A stretch of DNA of 64,000 nt from Falsirhodobacter xinxiangensis (GTDB taxonomy: Bacteria; Pseudomonadota; Alphaproteobacteria; Rhodobacterales; Rhodobacteraceae). Under the pieces are notes generated by a model. That model was not told the origin of the DNA. It made no database searches and saw only the letters and a program-made list of their open reading frames with translations. Made by a program: the position numbers and the translations under genes. The stretch covers positions 1-64,000 of the forward strand of contig NZ_SMYN01000007.1 in the NCBI RefSeq assembly GCF_004959935.1. Direction: 5' to 3'. Position 1 is the first letter of the stretch. Each line of letters opens with the position of its first letter. This document shows positions 47,906 through 57,097 of this stretch, piece by piece.

Positions 47906-50248
47906 TTGCAATACGCCCCCCTTCCCCGCTGCGAAGACGATGCGTTCGTCACCGCTTTCGACCATTACGACCCCGAAGACGAGCTTCGCCGCGAATCCCT
48001 GCTGTCGATCGGCAACGGGTTTGTGCACATGCGCGCCTCCGCCCCCGAGGAGCGGTCGGGCCCCTGCCACCGCCCCGGCCTTTACCGCGCCGGATGCTAT
48101 GCCCGGCTGACCGGGCGCGTCGAAGGCCGGGACGTTGCCACGGATTCGCTGGCGAACCTGCCGAACTGGCTGGACCTGTCATTCCGTCTGGGCGAGGAGT
48201 GGCTGTCCTTCGACCGGGTGCAGATCCTGTCCTATCGTCAGGAACTGGACATGCGGGCGGCGGTCCTGACGCGGCGGGTCACCTTTCGCGACGGCTTGGG
48301 GCGGCAAAGCGAATTTCACGAGGAACGCTTCGTGTCGATGGCGACCGCGCGGCTTGGGGCGCTGCGCACCACCTTGCGCGCGATCGACTGGTCGGGGCGC
48401 GTCACGGTCCGGTCGGGCATCGATCCGGGCATCGGCAACGTGATCGCGGACGAAGGCGGCTATGATCCGCAGGCGCTGTGCAACGTGGCGGGGGGCCGCG
48501 CGCGCACGCTTGGAACCGATGTGGAAATCGCCGTCGCCGCCCGCACGACCATCACGCTGGACGGCGCGGCGGTCGAGGGAACGGAGGTCGATCTGCCGAT
48601 GGGCGCGACCCTCTGCGTCGAAAAGATCGGTATCACCTGCACCTCGCGCGATCATGCCATCGGCGATCCCGGCCCGACCGCGGCAGAGGCGGCGCAGGAT
48701 GCGCGCCCCTATGCCGTGCTGCGCGAGGATCACATCCGCGCCTGGGCGCAGCTTTGGGGCCGCTGCCGTCTGGAGGCCGAGGGCGCGGAACTGTCCCGCG
48801 CCCTTGCGCTGCACGGGTTCCACCTGCTGCAAACCGCGTCCCCCCATGCGGCGCTGTCAGATGCGGGCCTGCCCTCGCGCGGGTGGCAGGAGGCGTATCA
48901 CGGCCACATCTTCTGGGACGACATGCTGTCGCTGTCGTTCCTGAGCCTGCACCTGCCCGACGTCGTGCGTTCGGCCCTTCTGTATCGCCATCGGCGGCTG
49001 GATGCGGCGCGGCGCCGGGCGCGGGATTTCGGGCTGGCGGGCGCGCTGTTCCCGTGGCGCAGCGGCACCGTGGGTTTCGAGGAAACGCCCGCGTTTCAGA
49101 AGAACCCGAAATCCGGCCGCTGGATGCGTGACGACACGCGGTATCAGTTCCACGTCGGATCGGCCATCGCGCATAACGTCTGGCGCTATTTCCTCGCCAC
49201 CGGGGATTTCGACTTCATGGCCAGCTATGGCGCCGAGTTGATGGTCGAGATCGCGCGGATGTGGGCCTCGCTGGCGGCACCGCATCCCGAGGTCGAGGGG
49301 CGTTTCACCATCCGCGGCGTGGTCGGGCCGGATGAATTCCACACCCGCTATCCCGGCGCGGAAAAGCCGGGGCTGGATGACGAGACCTATACCAACGTCA
49401 TGGCCGCCTGGGTGCTGATCCATGCCGCCAAGGCGCTGGACCGCCTGCCCGCCTGCCACCGCGATGCCGTCACCGCGCGTCTGGCCATCGGCGCGGACGA
49501 GGCGCAACGCTGGGCGCAGGTCGCCGCGCATCTGCATCTGGTCCGCGACGGCGAAGGGCGGTTCCTGCCCTTCGACCGATACGGCACCCTGCGCCCCTTC
49601 GACATGGCGGCGCATGAGCGCGACAACCCCGGCGAAAGGCTGGACTGGTTCATCGAGGCGCAGGGCGGCGACATCAACGCCCTTCAGGCGCAAAAGCAGG
49701 CGACCTTCGCCATGCTGGGCCACCTGTTCACCCCGGACGAGTTGTCGGACCTTCTGGCCGCAATGGGCCACCCTGCCCCGCCCGACATCCTGCGCCGCAC
49801 GATCGAGGCCGACCTTGACCGCACCTCCCACGATTCCAGCCTGTCGGACCTGATCTATGCCGGGGCGCTGGCGCGGCTGGCGCCGGACCACGCGTGGCGC
49901 ATCTTTCGCGGCGCGCTTCACCCCGACGATGCCGAAACCGGCCATTCCGGCACCGAAAAGGGCATCCACCTTGGCGCGATGGCGGCCAGCATCGACATCG
50001 TGCAGCGCATCTTCCTTGGCCTGCGTCCGGGCGAGCAGGCGCTGATCGTCGATCCCGCGCCGCAATCGCACCTTTCGCGCATCTCCGCGCATGTGCTCTT
50101 TCGTTCGAACGCGGTCGCAGTCACATTGGACCATGGGCGGATCACCATCCACGCCGATGACGGCAATCACGGCCCGGTGCCGCTGCTGGTCCGGGGCGTC
50201 GCCCATGATCTTGAACCGGGCGCGACATATGAAGGGACATGCGAATGA
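47906..50248 (+). CDS. Glycoside hydrolase family 65 disaccharide phosphorylase (maltose/trehalose/kojibiose type)
   Basis: A 780-residue GH65 enzyme. The N-terminal beta-sandwich (FDHYDPEDELRRESLLSIGNGFVHMR) is followed by the barrel with the general acid Glu near residue 477 in VVGPDEFH, and the phosphate-binding region GTEKGIHLGAMAASID. The start is a TTG with GGTGA just before it. Members cleave alpha-glucosyl disaccharides with phosphate to beta-glucose-1-phosphate. A beta-phosphoglucomutase-like gene overlaps its end by ATGA and completes the route to glucose-6-phosphate. Confidence 0.9.
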   Translation: MQYAPLPRCEDDAFVTAFDHYDPEDELRRESLLSIGNGFVHMRASAPEERSGPCHRPGLYRAGCYARLTGRVEGRDVATDSLANLPNWLDLSFRLGEEWLSFDRVQILSYRQELDMRAAVLTRRVTFRDGLGRQSEFHEERFVSMATARLGALRTTLRAIDWSGRVTVRSGIDPGIGNVIADEGGYDPQALCNVAGGRARTLGTDVEIAVAARTTITLDGAAVEGTEVDLPMGATLCVEKIGITCTSRDHAIGDPGPTAAEAAQDARPYAVLREDHIRAWAQLWGRCRLEAEGAELSRALALHGFHLLQTASPHAALSDAGLPSRGWQEAYHGHIFWDDMLSLSFLSLHLPDVVRSALLYRHRRLDAARRRARDFGLAGALFPWRSGTVGFEETPAFQKNPKSGRWMRDDTRYQFHVGSAIAHNVWRYFLATGDFDFMASYGAELMVEIARMWASLAAPHPEVEGRFTIRGVVGPDEFHTRYPGAEKPGLDDETYTNVMAAWVLIHAAKALDRLPACHRDAVTARLAIGADEAQRWAQVAAHLHLVRDGEGRFLPFDRYGTLRPFDMAAHERDNPGERLDWFIEAQGGDINALQAQKQATFAMLGHLFTPDELSDLLAAMGHPAPPDILRRTIEADLDRTSHDSSLSDLIYAGALARLAPDHAWRIFRGALHPDDAETGHSGTEKGIHLGAMAASIDIVQRIFLGLRPGEQALIVDPAPQSHLSRISAHVLFRSNAVAVTLDHGRITIHADDGNHGPVPLLVRGVAHDLEPGATYEGTCE

Positions 50249-50874
50249 AGGCGCTGCTTTTCGATCTGGACGGAACGCTGACCCATACCGACCCGATCCA
50301 CCTGCGCGCGCTGCAACACCTGCTGGGCGAACATGGCCGGGACATGGACGAGGCGCTGTATCGCAGCCAGATCTCGGGCCGGTCCAATGCCGAGGTGGGG
50401 CGCCATCTGTTCCCGGACCGCGACGACCATGCCGAACTTCTGTCCCGCAAGGAGGCGCTGTTCCGCGATTACGCGGTCGAGCTGGTCCCGCTGGCCGGGG
50501 TGGCGGACCTGATCGCCGCCGCCCGGCGCGCCGGGATCGGGCTGGCGTTGGTCACCAACGCGCCGCGCGCCAATGTCGATCACATGCTGGCCGCCATCGG
50601 CCTTCACGGCGCCTTCGACACCATCGTCCATGGCGACGAGATGGACCGCCCCAAGCCCGACCCCCTGCCCTATCTGACCGCGCTGGACCGCCTTGGCGCC
50701 TCCGCGTCCGAGGCGCTGGCCTTCGAGGATTCCACCCCCGGCATCCGCGCCGCCACCGCCGCCGGCATCCGCACCATCGGCATCGCAACCACGCTGAGCG
50801 ATGATGAATTGCGGCAAGCGGGCGCCGAGTTTTCGATCGCCGATTTCACGGACCCGCGGCTTCCGCAGATCTGA
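50245..50874 (+). CDS. HAD family beta-phosphoglucomutase-like phosphatase/mutase
   Basis: A 209-residue HAD protein. Motif I is FDLDGTLTHTDP (D8, D10), motif II is LVTNAPRANV, motif III is DRPKPDP, and motif IV is FEDSTPGI. The start at 50245 overlaps the GH65 stop by ATGA and has AAGGGA at 8 bases; an ATG six bases earlier is too close to that site. The pairing with GH65 favours beta-phosphoglucomutase over a simple phosphatase. Confidence 0.9.
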   Translation: MKALLFDLDGTLTHTDPIHLRALQHLLGEHGRDMDEALYRSQISGRSNAEVGRHLFPDRDDHAELLSRKEALFRDYAVELVPLAGVADLIAAARRAGIGLALVTNAPRANVDHMLAAIGLHGAFDTIVHGDEMDRPKPDPLPYLTALDRLGASASEALAFEDSTPGIRAATAAGIRTIGIATTLSDDELRQAGAEFSIADFTDPRLPQI

Positions 50875-50930
50875 GGGAACACCTGCCCCCCGGATCGGTT
50901 CAGCCCCCGCACCCGAAGAAGGAGAGCGGA

Positions 50931-51275
50931 ATGGATGACGAACGGATTTGGAGCTTCGAGGAAAGCCTTTGGAAGACCTCGGAAGATCGGTATCACGAAA
51001 AGGTCGATCCCGAATGCGTCATGGCACTGAGCCATGCGCCGAACCTCGTGCGGGGGGATGACGCGGTGCGCGCCGTCAGCGGCACGCCCGATTGGGACGA
51101 TGTGGAGTTTTCGGACCGCGTCGTGTCGCGCCCGCAGGAAGGCCTGATCGTCGTCGGATACCATGTGAGGGCCCGCAAGGACGACACGCGCTTTTCGGCG
51201 GCCTGCACCTCGGTCTATCGCCGCAAGGGGCACGAGGACTGGACGGTCGTGCAGCACGCGCAGGTCGCGACCTAG
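50931..51275 (+). CDS. NTF2-like (DUF4440-type) small protein
   Basis: A 114-residue protein that begins MDDERIWSFEESLWKTSEDRYH and ends in the beta-strands FSAACTSVYRRKGHEDWTVVQHAQV, typical of nuclear-transport-factor-2-like folds. AAGGAGAG lies before the start. Its stop codon is shared with the convergent LysR gene in a CTAG. The function is unknown. Confidence 0.82.
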   Translation: MDDERIWSFEESLWKTSEDRYHEKVDPECVMALSHAPNLVRGDDAVRAVSGTPDWDDVEFSDRVVSRPQEGLIVVGYHVRARKDDTRFSAACTSVYRRKGHEDWTVVQHAQVAT

Positions 51276-52168
51276 CCCCGCGCCACTTCGCGCGCCAGCG
51301 CAACGAAGGCCGCCATCCCCGCAGAGGGGTTGCGGCGGCCCGCGTAATACAGGCTGAATCCGGGGCGCGGCGGCGTCCAATCCTCCAGCACCCGGATCAG
51401 GCGACCGGCGGCGATGTCTGCAAGGACGCTGCCCTCGACGAAAAACCCGATCATGCCGCCCGCCAGCACCGCCAGCCGCGCCACGTCGGCCTCGTCCAGC
51501 ACCAGCCTGCCCCGCACGTCAAGGTGCAGCACCTCCCCTGCCCTCTCGAACTGCCAGCGGAAGGGGGTGCCGTTGGGCAGGCGCACGCGGATACATTCAT
51601 GGGCCAGCAGATCGGCCGGAACCCGCGGCATCGGGTGCGCGCGAAGATAATCCGGCGAGGCGACGACGGCATAGCGTTGCGGGCGGCCAAGGGACAGCGC
51701 GATCATGTCGCTGGGCACCAGATGCGCCGGACGGATGCCCAGATCGAACCCTTCGGCCACGATGTCGACCAACCGCTCCTCCGTCACCAGATCGACCTGC
51801 ATCTCGGGGTAGCGGCGCAGGAATTCCAGCACCAGCGGGCCGATCACCTCGCACCCCGCCACGCGCGAGGCGTTGATCCGCAGCATCCCCGCGGGCGTGT
51901 CCCGCTGCGCGCGCACCACCTCCATCGCATCGTCGATATCGGCGACCGCCGGGGCGATCTGCGCCACGAAGCTGTCCCCTGCCCCGGTCAGCGAAACGCT
52001 GCGCGTCGTGCGGTGGAACAGGCGCACGCCCAGCCCCGCCTCCAGCCGCGCGATGCTGTGCGACAGCGCGGTGGTCGACATGTCCAGATCCGCCGCCGCC
52101 GCCCGGAACGAACGCCGCCGCGCAACGGCCAGCACGGCCTTCAAGTCCCTGATCGCCGCATCCCGCAC
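51272..52168 (-). CDS. LysR family transcriptional regulator
   Basis: A 298-residue regulator. The winged helix is [56 protein letters not shown], and the effector domain starts near residue 92. It begins with GTG. It is divergent from an NTF2-like gene and an SDR gene, which it probably controls, the usual LysR layout. The ligand is unknown. Confidence 0.92.
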   Translation of the reverse strand: MRDAAIRDLKAVLAVARRRSFRAAAADLDMSTTALSHSIARLEAGLGVRLFHRTTRSVSLTGAGDSFVAQIAPAVADIDDAMEVVRAQRDTPAGMLRINASRVAGCEVIGPLVLEFLRRYPEMQVDLVTEERLVDIVAEGFDLGIRPAHLVPSDMIALSLGRPQRYAVVASPDYLRAHPMPRVPADLLAHECIRVRLPNGTPFRWQFERAGEVLHLDVRGRLVLDEADVARLAVLAGGMIGFFVEGSVLADIAAGRLIRVLEDWTPPRPGFSLYYAGRRNPSAGMAAFVALAREVARG

Positions 52169-52264
52169 TATCCCGTTCCCGTCATCATCGCATGCCGCAT
52201 TGTCCCGATTATCGCGACGATAGGTTCAGACTACATTCCAAGGCATACGTCAAGGAGAGCAATC

Positions 52265-52549
52265 ATGACCCTACCCGAACCGATCGACCGTTTCTTCCGC
52301 GCGGATTTTACCGCCTTCGATGCGGATGCCATCCTGCAGGACGAAGGCGCGACACATCGCGGCCCGTCCGAAATCCTGGCCTGGTGGCGGGAGGCCGAGG
52401 CCAGCTACCAGCACACCGTCACGCCCGAGTCGCTGGACGGCACGACCGTGACCGCCAAGGTCAGCGGCAATTTCCCCGGAAGCCCTGCCCGTATCCGTTT
52501 TGCCTTCACGTTGAAGAACGACCGCATCGCTGCGCTGGAGATCGGATGA
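52265..52549 (+). CDS. SnoaL/NTF2-like small protein
   Basis: A 94-residue protein ([20 protein letters not shown], and a later [18 protein letters not shown]) with an NTF2-like alpha+beta fold. AAGGAGAG precedes the ATG. It is coupled to the SDR gene by ATGA overlap and divergent from LysR. It may be a small isomerase or binding partner of the SDR pathway. Confidence 0.83.
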   Translation: MTLPEPIDRFFRADFTAFDADAILQDEGATHRGPSEILAWWREAEASYQHTVTPESLDGTTVTAKVSGNFPGSPARIRFAFTLKNDRIAALEIG

Positions 52550-53313
52550 TGGGCAGCTTCATCGACCTGACAGGCAAGCGCGCGCTCGTCACCGGGGGCA
52601 CGCAGGGTACTGGCGCGGCGACGGTCGCCCTGCTGCGCGATCTGGGCGCACGGGTGGTGACTGCGGCCCGCACGGCACAGACCCACCCGGATTTCGTCGC
52701 CGCCGACCTGACCACGTCCGAGGGCTGCGCGCATGTGGCAGATGCGGTGCGCGACCGGCTGGGAGGTCTGGACATCCTCGTCCACATGCTGGGCGGCTCG
52801 TCCGCGCCGGCTGGCGGGTTTGCCGCGCTGTCGGATGCGGATTGGGAACGGGAATTGAACCTGAACCTGTTCCCGGCGCTGCGTTTGGATCGGGCCTTGG
52901 TGCCGTTGATGACGGAGGGCGGCGCGGTGATCCATGTCACCTCGATCCAGCGTCTGACGCCCTTGCCCGAAGCGACGACCGCCTATGCCGCTGCCAAGGC
53001 CGCGCTGTCGGTCTACAGCAAGAGCCTGTCGAAAGAGCTTTCCCCCAAAGGCATCCGGGTCAACCGCATCGCCCCCGGCTGGATCGAAACCGAGGCGTCG
53101 ATCCGCTTCGCCCATCGCATCGCCGCCGAGGCGGGCACCGATTATGAGGGCGGCAAGGCGATCATCATGCGATCGCTTGGCGGCATTCCGTTGGGGCGAC
53201 CGGCGAAACCGGAGGAAATCGCGGATCTGGTCGCGTTTCTGGCATCCGACCGCGCAAGCAGCATCACCGGCGCGGAATATGTGATTGATGGCGGAACGGT
53301 TCCCACGGCATGA
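52546..53313 (+). CDS. SDR family oxidoreductase
   Basis: A 255-residue SDR. The cofactor motif is [15 protein letters not shown], the catalytic residues are in [21 protein letters not shown], and the tail is [16 protein letters not shown]. Tandem ATGs occur at 52546 and 52549; the first overlaps the previous stop by ATGA. It ends 3 bp before the convergent repC stop. Confidence 0.9.
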   Translation: MMGSFIDLTGKRALVTGGTQGTGAATVALLRDLGARVVTAARTAQTHPDFVAADLTTSEGCAHVADAVRDRLGGLDILVHMLGGSSAPAGGFAALSDADWERELNLNLFPALRLDRALVPLMTEGGAVIHVTSIQRLTPLPEATTAYAAAKAALSVYSKSLSKELSPKGIRVNRIAPGWIETEASIRFAHRIAAEAGTDYEGGKAIIMRSLGGIPLGRPAKPEEIADLVAFLASDRASSITGAEYVIDGGTVPTA

Positions 53314-53316
53314 CCG

Positions 53317-54408
53317 CTAATGCGCCGAGTTGACAGCTGTCAACTTGCCCAGCGCAGAAAGCATCGGGATCGCGCTGAAGCGATCCTTCTTCGCCAAGGC
53401 GCGCAGATAGGCGCCGGGGCGGGAAATCTGGTCGAACCGCTCCAGAATGCAGATCACCGTGGCGGCTGCATTCATTGCGCCCATTCTTTGCGAGGCGTGG
53501 CGCCAGGTTTCCTGCGTGATCCCCATCATTGGGCAGATCAACGCCGCCACGGCGACAAGCTGCTGCCAGGTCGTGATCGCATCGGTGCTGTAGTCGCGAA
53601 CGGATGGGCATGTGGTCAGGACGGTTTGCACAGCAATCGTCTCGGCGCTTTTTTCAGAGTCAGAGAGTGGTTTGTTTGAATCCTGTATGTGCCGCTCATT
53701 CTGGTTGTCAAAGCCGCTCGAAATCTCTGTGGGCGGGGGCACGAGCGTCTGCGCCTGCGCCGACATATCCACCGTCTGGCGGTGCAATTCGCGCAGTTGG
53801 ATCAGCGGAAGCTTGCGCCGCAACTGACGTTGAATCGCAAGGCAGCGTTCGGCCTCGTCCGGCAGCAGGCGGATCGCGTCGCGCAGGTGCAGGGCGATCT
53901 CCTCGCGCAGACAGCGGATCGTTTCGGCCTCTGCACGCGCTTGGGTGGCGGCGGCAGCGATTTCCGCGCGGCGCACCAGCAGGGGTCGCAGGTCGAAACC
54001 GAAGGCGCGCGCGATCTGCCCGGACGCATCCCGGCGGGCATATCGTTTGCCGTTCGGGCTGTCATGGCGCAGCAGCAGCCCCGCGGCGACCAGCGCGGCG
54101 ATGTGGCGGCGCAGCGTGCTTTCCGGCATCCCATGCACACGGTCCGCGAGCGTGGTGTTCGATGGGAAGACGATGGTCGGCCCATCCGCCGACAGATAGG
54201 GCGAGGGCAGGAAGGACAGTAGCGCCTGCAGCACCATCAAATCGCGATCGCTAACATCGAAGGCGCGCCGCGCGGTGCCAAGGTCGCGCAAGATCGCCCA
54301 TTTGTCCGCCGCTGCGGCAGGGCAGGGTGCTTCGGCCAGCGATTGCCGTTCCAGATGGCCAGCCGCCACCGGATGCCGCCCGAAGGGCGTCATGGAAATA
54401 TGCTTCAT
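53317..54408 (-). CDS. repC: Replication initiator RepC of a repABC replicon
   Basis: A 363-residue RepC. The N-terminal domain shows the family pattern WAILRDLGTARRAFDVSDRDLMVLQALLSFLP and the winged-helix segment NTTLADRVHGMPESTLRRHIAALVAAGLL. The C-terminal domain has WQQLVAVAALICPMMGI and RPGAYLRALAKK. RepC is the initiator of repABC plasmids and chromids, and the origin lies inside its own gene in studied cases. Order repA-repB-repC on the minus strand is complete. A parS-like palindrome overlaps the last codons, and a second sits before the gene. Confidence 0.95.
   Translation of the reverse strand: MKHISMTPFGRHPVAAGHLERQSLAEAPCPAAAADKWAILRDLGTARRAFDVSDRDLMVLQALLSFLPSPYLSADGPTIVFPSNTTLADRVHGMPESTLRRHIAALVAAGLLLRHDSPNGKRYARRDASGQIARAFGFDLRPLLVRRAEIAAAATQARAEAETIRCLREEIALHLRDAIRLLPDEAERCLAIQRQLRRKLPLIQLRELHRQTVDMSAQAQTLVPPPTEISSGFDNQNERHIQDSNKPLSDSEKSAETIAVQTVLTTCPSVRDYSTDAITTWQQLVAVAALICPMMGITQETWRHASQRMGAMNAAATVICILERFDQISRPGAYLRALAKKDRFSAIPMLSALGKLTAVNSAH
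53329..53344. repeat. parS-like palindrome inside the 3' end of repC
   Basis: The perfect 16-bp palindrome GTTGACAGCTGTCAAC fits the general pattern GTT-N10-AAC with a central GC known for RepB sites of repABC replicons. It encodes part of the RepC C-terminus (TAVN). The same 16 bases recur at 54455-54470, so the two copies bracket repC. Confidence 0.8.
53640..53720. other. AT-rich segment within repC, possible origin region
   Basis: Within repC a stretch with runs such as GCTTTTTTCAG and TGGTTTGTTTGAATCC is clearly richer in A/T than the rest of the gene. In studied repABC replicons the origin lies inside repC at an AT-rich part of this kind. No iterons are visible. Confidence 0.4.
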
Positions 54409-54454
54409 CCGCTTTCACGAGGGTGCAAAAAATCGTGCCGTCGGACAGACGGGT

Positions 54455-54470
54455 GTTGACAGCTGTCAAC
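54455..54470. repeat. parS-like palindrome in the repB-repC gap
   Basis: The second perfect copy of GTTGACAGCTGTCAAC, 47 bp before the repC start. It contains TTGACA, which could also serve as a -35 element for the antisense RNA read on the plus strand. Confidence 0.82.
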
Positions 54471-54474
54471 TTAA

Positions 54475-54547
54475 GGCGTTACGTGCGAGTGCTTAGATCG
54501 ACGAAACGGCCTCTCGGGATGTCATGTCCTGGGGGGCTTTTTCTTTT
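54475..54547 (+). ncRNA. Antisense counter-transcript RNA (incA/ctRNA type) of the repABC replicon
   Basis: repABC replicons carry a short antisense RNA between repB and repC that represses repC. Here the plus strand of that gap ends in a strong intrinsic terminator at 54509-54547, exactly as expected. The 5' end is not visible; 54475 is an estimate from usual lengths and the upstream TTGACA. Confidence 0.6.
54509..54547 (+). terminator. Intrinsic terminator of the antisense RNA
   Basis: An 11-bp stem is made by GCCTCTCGGGA (54509-54519) and TCCTGGGGGGC (54527-54537) with three G-U pairs, and has a 7-base loop. A T-rich run (TTTTTCTTTT) follows at once. On the minus strand the same sequence is part of the repC leader, where it can fold as well. 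Confidence 0.72.
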
Positions 54548-54586
54548 GCGGGTCCTGTCCGTGCCTCCGTTGTTGTTGTTCTTGTG

Positions 54587-55498
54587 TCATCCCTCGCGAC
54601 TGGCCAGCCAGTTGCGGTGAATCTCGTCCATATTCGCGATCAGCCAGTCGTCGAACCCGGCAGCCTTGTCGCGTGAAAACGTCAATGTGGTGGCCCGCGC
54701 GCTGCGGCTGACATCACCCAGCGGGTGGCCATCGGCCCCGGTCAGCGACGGCTTCGGCGTGGATTTGGGCTTGGCGGTCACATGCGCCAGCACGGCGTCG
54801 AAACGGGCGTCGGAATTGGCCCCCGTCGCTGCGGCGACCAGTGACTGCACATCCATATCCTTGACGCGCGTTGCCAGCGTCAGCCAGCGGTCGCGCCCGA
54901 TGCCCGGTGCCGCGCCGATGGCATCCAGCAGGGCGGGGGGGATGCCATCGGCAATGGAAAGCATACGCGAAATCAATGTCTTATCGATGTGAAGCGCGTC
55001 GCAGATCACCTTGCGTTCGAACCCGCCGTCGCGCATCTTGCGGGCGAAATTCGCTTTTTCGATGAAGGACAGATCCTTGCGGGCGGCGTTTTCCTGACCT
55101 TGGGCGATCACCAGGTCGCGGTCGTTCAGCTGCCGGACCATCGCCTTGACCGGCTGGCCCAGCAGCTTCATCGCGGCGACGCGGCGGCGGCCATAGACGA
55201 TCTCGTAGCGGCCTTCGACATTCGGGGAATGGCGCAGCATCACCGGCACCTGCTGGCCGTATTCGCGCATGGAGTCCGCCAGCGCGGCGATGCCGTCCGG
55301 GTCCTCGTCCATCCGGTCGCGCAGGCCGGCGTGGTCGATCATGTCGGGCGGGACCTCGATCACCGAACGATTGCGCAGGTCGGCGATGGATTGGCTGACC
55401 GCCCCGATCGCGCCTTTCGTCGGACGCGGCGGGGCCGACGGGGCAGGGGAGGGGGGCTGTGCGCCAAGCAGGTTCTTCAGCAGGTCCTTGCGTGCCAT
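54587..55498 (-). CDS. repB: Plasmid partitioning protein RepB (ParB family)
   Basis: A 303-residue ParB-type protein. The N-terminal nuclease-like domain has IAALADSMREYGQQVPVMLRHSP and YEIVYGRRRVAAMKLLGQPVKAMVR. The helix-turn-helix follows: DLSFIEKANFARKMRDGGFERKVICDALHIDKTLISRML. It binds parS, here most likely the two 16-bp palindromes around repC. It starts within the last base of repA (TGATG-like one-base overlap). Confidence 0.95.
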   Translation of the reverse strand: MARKDLLKNLLGAQPPSPAPSAPPRPTKGAIGAVSQSIADLRNRSVIEVPPDMIDHAGLRDRMDEDPDGIAALADSMREYGQQVPVMLRHSPNVEGRYEIVYGRRRVAAMKLLGQPVKAMVRQLNDRDLVIAQGQENAARKDLSFIEKANFARKMRDGGFERKVICDALHIDKTLISRMLSIADGIPPALLDAIGAAPGIGRDRWLTLATRVKDMDVQSLVAAATGANSDARFDAVLAHVTAKPKSTPKPSLTGADGHPLGDVSRSARATTLTFSRDKAAGFDDWLIANMDEIHRNWLASREG

Positions 55499-56697
55499 CA
55501 GACCGCCCCTTTCCGGCCCCAGGCCGTCTGGATCAGCGCCTCGATCTCGCCATTGACGGCGTTGAGGCTTTCCATCGCGCGCTCATAGGTGGACCGGGTG
55601 AACTGCGTGCGTTCCACCTCGTAAAGCGTCTGTTTGGTGATGCCGGCGTCCGAAATCGCGGTGGATTTCAGCACCGGGTGGTTCAGCACATGTTCGCCGA
55701 ACATCGACCGCATGAAGCTGACCATCTGGTTCTGCGGCCCATCGCCCGGTTCATAGCGGGTCACGACGTATCGCAGCCAGTCATAGCTCATGTTGCCGCC
55801 CGCCTCGGCCACGACACCCAGAAGGTTCGAGGTCATGAGCAGGAACTGGCACATCGACATCACGTCCAGCATCTGCGGATGCACGGTCACAAGGACGGCG
55901 GTGGCGGCGGACAGGGCGGACATGGTCAGGAATCCCAGCTGAGGCGGGCAGTCGATCACGACCACGTCGTAATCGTCCTGCACCTCGGCCAGCTTGTCGC
56001 CGACGCGGGTAAAGAAGAACTGAGCCGACCGTTCGGCCAGCGCGCGGGGGGTCTCGTGCTCGAACTCCATAAGGTCGAGGTTGCCGGGAATGATGTCCAG
56101 CCCCGGGAAATAGCTTTTGCGGATCACATCGGCCAGCGGCACCGGATCGTCATAGCGGATCGCGTCGTAAAGCGTGCCGCCGTCGATCAGGTCGAATTCG
56201 GGCTGGAACCCGTGCAGCGCCGAAAAGCTGGCCTGCGGATCGAGGTCGATCGCCAGCACGCGGTATCCGTCCAGCGCCAGCTTCTGCGCCAGATGCGCGG
56301 CGGTCGTGGTCTTGCCCGAACCGCCCTTGAAGTTGATGACGGTGATGACCTGAAGATGATCGCCCGTGCGCCGCCCCGGAATATAGGTGCCGGGCGTCTT
56401 GGTGCCCTTTTCCAGCAATTCGCGCAGCGCCTGCACATCGGCCAGGCTGTAATAGCGACGCCCCCCGGCCCGTGTTTCGGGCGAGGGGCCGCGACCATCC
56501 AGATGCAGCTTGCGCAGATAGGCATCCTTGACGCCCAGCAGGTCGGCGACCTCTCCGGACGTGAATTTCCGCAATTCCTTGCTGGCATTCGGGGGGAAAA
56601 GCTGTTCACGATGCTGTTGCAGCCGTTCGGACAGCCGCGCCGCATGCTCGCCCACCAGAACGTCGATCCGTTCCTGCCGCCTCATCTCTGCCCTCAT
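55498..56697 (-). CDS. repA: Plasmid partitioning protein RepA (ParA family ATPase)
   Basis: A 399-residue ParA-type ATPase. An N-terminal DNA-binding region (about 1-110: LRKFTSGEVADLLGVKDAYLRKLHLDG) precedes the deviant Walker A FKGGSGKTTTAAHLAQKL, then LAIDLDPQASFSAL, and DVVVIDCPPQLGFLTMSAL. RepA segregates the replicon and represses the rep operon. The ATG at 56697 is taken as start; 56685 (MRRQERIDV) has a better purine-rich site and is also possible. Confidence 0.95.
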   Translation of the reverse strand: MRAEMRRQERIDVLVGEHAARLSERLQQHREQLFPPNASKELRKFTSGEVADLLGVKDAYLRKLHLDGRGPSPETRAGGRRYYSLADVQALRELLEKGTKTPGTYIPGRRTGDHLQVITVINFKGGSGKTTTAAHLAQKLALDGYRVLAIDLDPQASFSALHGFQPEFDLIDGGTLYDAIRYDDPVPLADVIRKSYFPGLDIIPGNLDLMEFEHETPRALAERSAQFFFTRVGDKLAEVQDDYDVVVIDCPPQLGFLTMSALSAATAVLVTVHPQMLDVMSMCQFLLMTSNLLGVVAEAGGNMSYDWLRYVVTRYEPGDGPQNQMVSFMRSMFGEHVLNHPVLKSTAISDAGITKQTLYEVERTQFTRSTYERAMESLNAVNGEIEALIQTAWGRKGAV

Positions 56698-56700
56698 GTC

Positions 56701-56726
56701 CGTGCCGTGTGTTACGCTTTGGCACG
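56701..56726. promoter_or_regulatory. Inverted repeat at the repA promoter
   Basis: Six-base arms CGTGCC (56701-56706) and GGCACG (56721-56726) just before the repA start, in an AT-rich stretch that continues to about 56750. RepA/RepB autoregulation at this place is usual for repABC operons, so this is a candidate operator. Confidence 0.4.
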
Positions 56727-56875
56727 TGTTATTTGCTTATTGCCGTAAGTCTGTGGATGGTTTTCCGGATTCGGGCAAGCGGTTTTTGGGCGATGAGGGT
56801 GGTTTTGGCGGCCGGAACGGCCATTTTCGGCCTTTTGGGCGGCGAAGGGAAGGGCAGGGGGGCCTGCCCGGTCCC

Positions 56876-57097
56876 TCATTCGTCCTTGGGGACGCGGTTC
56901 GCGGCGTGGTCCTGGCGCTGCTGCGTCATGTTGGCCTTGCCGTCCTGCCCGCGCGCCTTGCCATCCTGAGACTTGTCGCGATTGGACAGCACGGCGCCAT
57001 CCTCGACATCCTCGGGTTCGATGATGGCCATCGCCCCGCTGCCGTCGCCTTTGCCCTGATGGGTCGCGCCGAATTTCTTGTGGTTTGCATCTGCCAT
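56876..57097 (-). CDS. Small hydrophilic Gly/Asp/Lys-rich protein, 73 residues
   Basis: Begins MADANHKKFGATHQGKGDGS and ends QQRQDHAANRVPKDE. The composition is strongly polar and probably disordered, resembling small stress-type proteins I have seen in related alphaproteobacteria. A perfect AGGAGG with 7-base spacing precedes the ATG, so it is a true and well-translated gene. The function is unknown. It lies just upstream of repA, on the same strand. Confidence 0.75.
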   Translation of the reverse strand: MADANHKKFGATHQGKGDGSGAMAIIEPEDVEDGAVLSNRDKSQDGKARGQDGKANMTQQRQDHAANRVPKDE

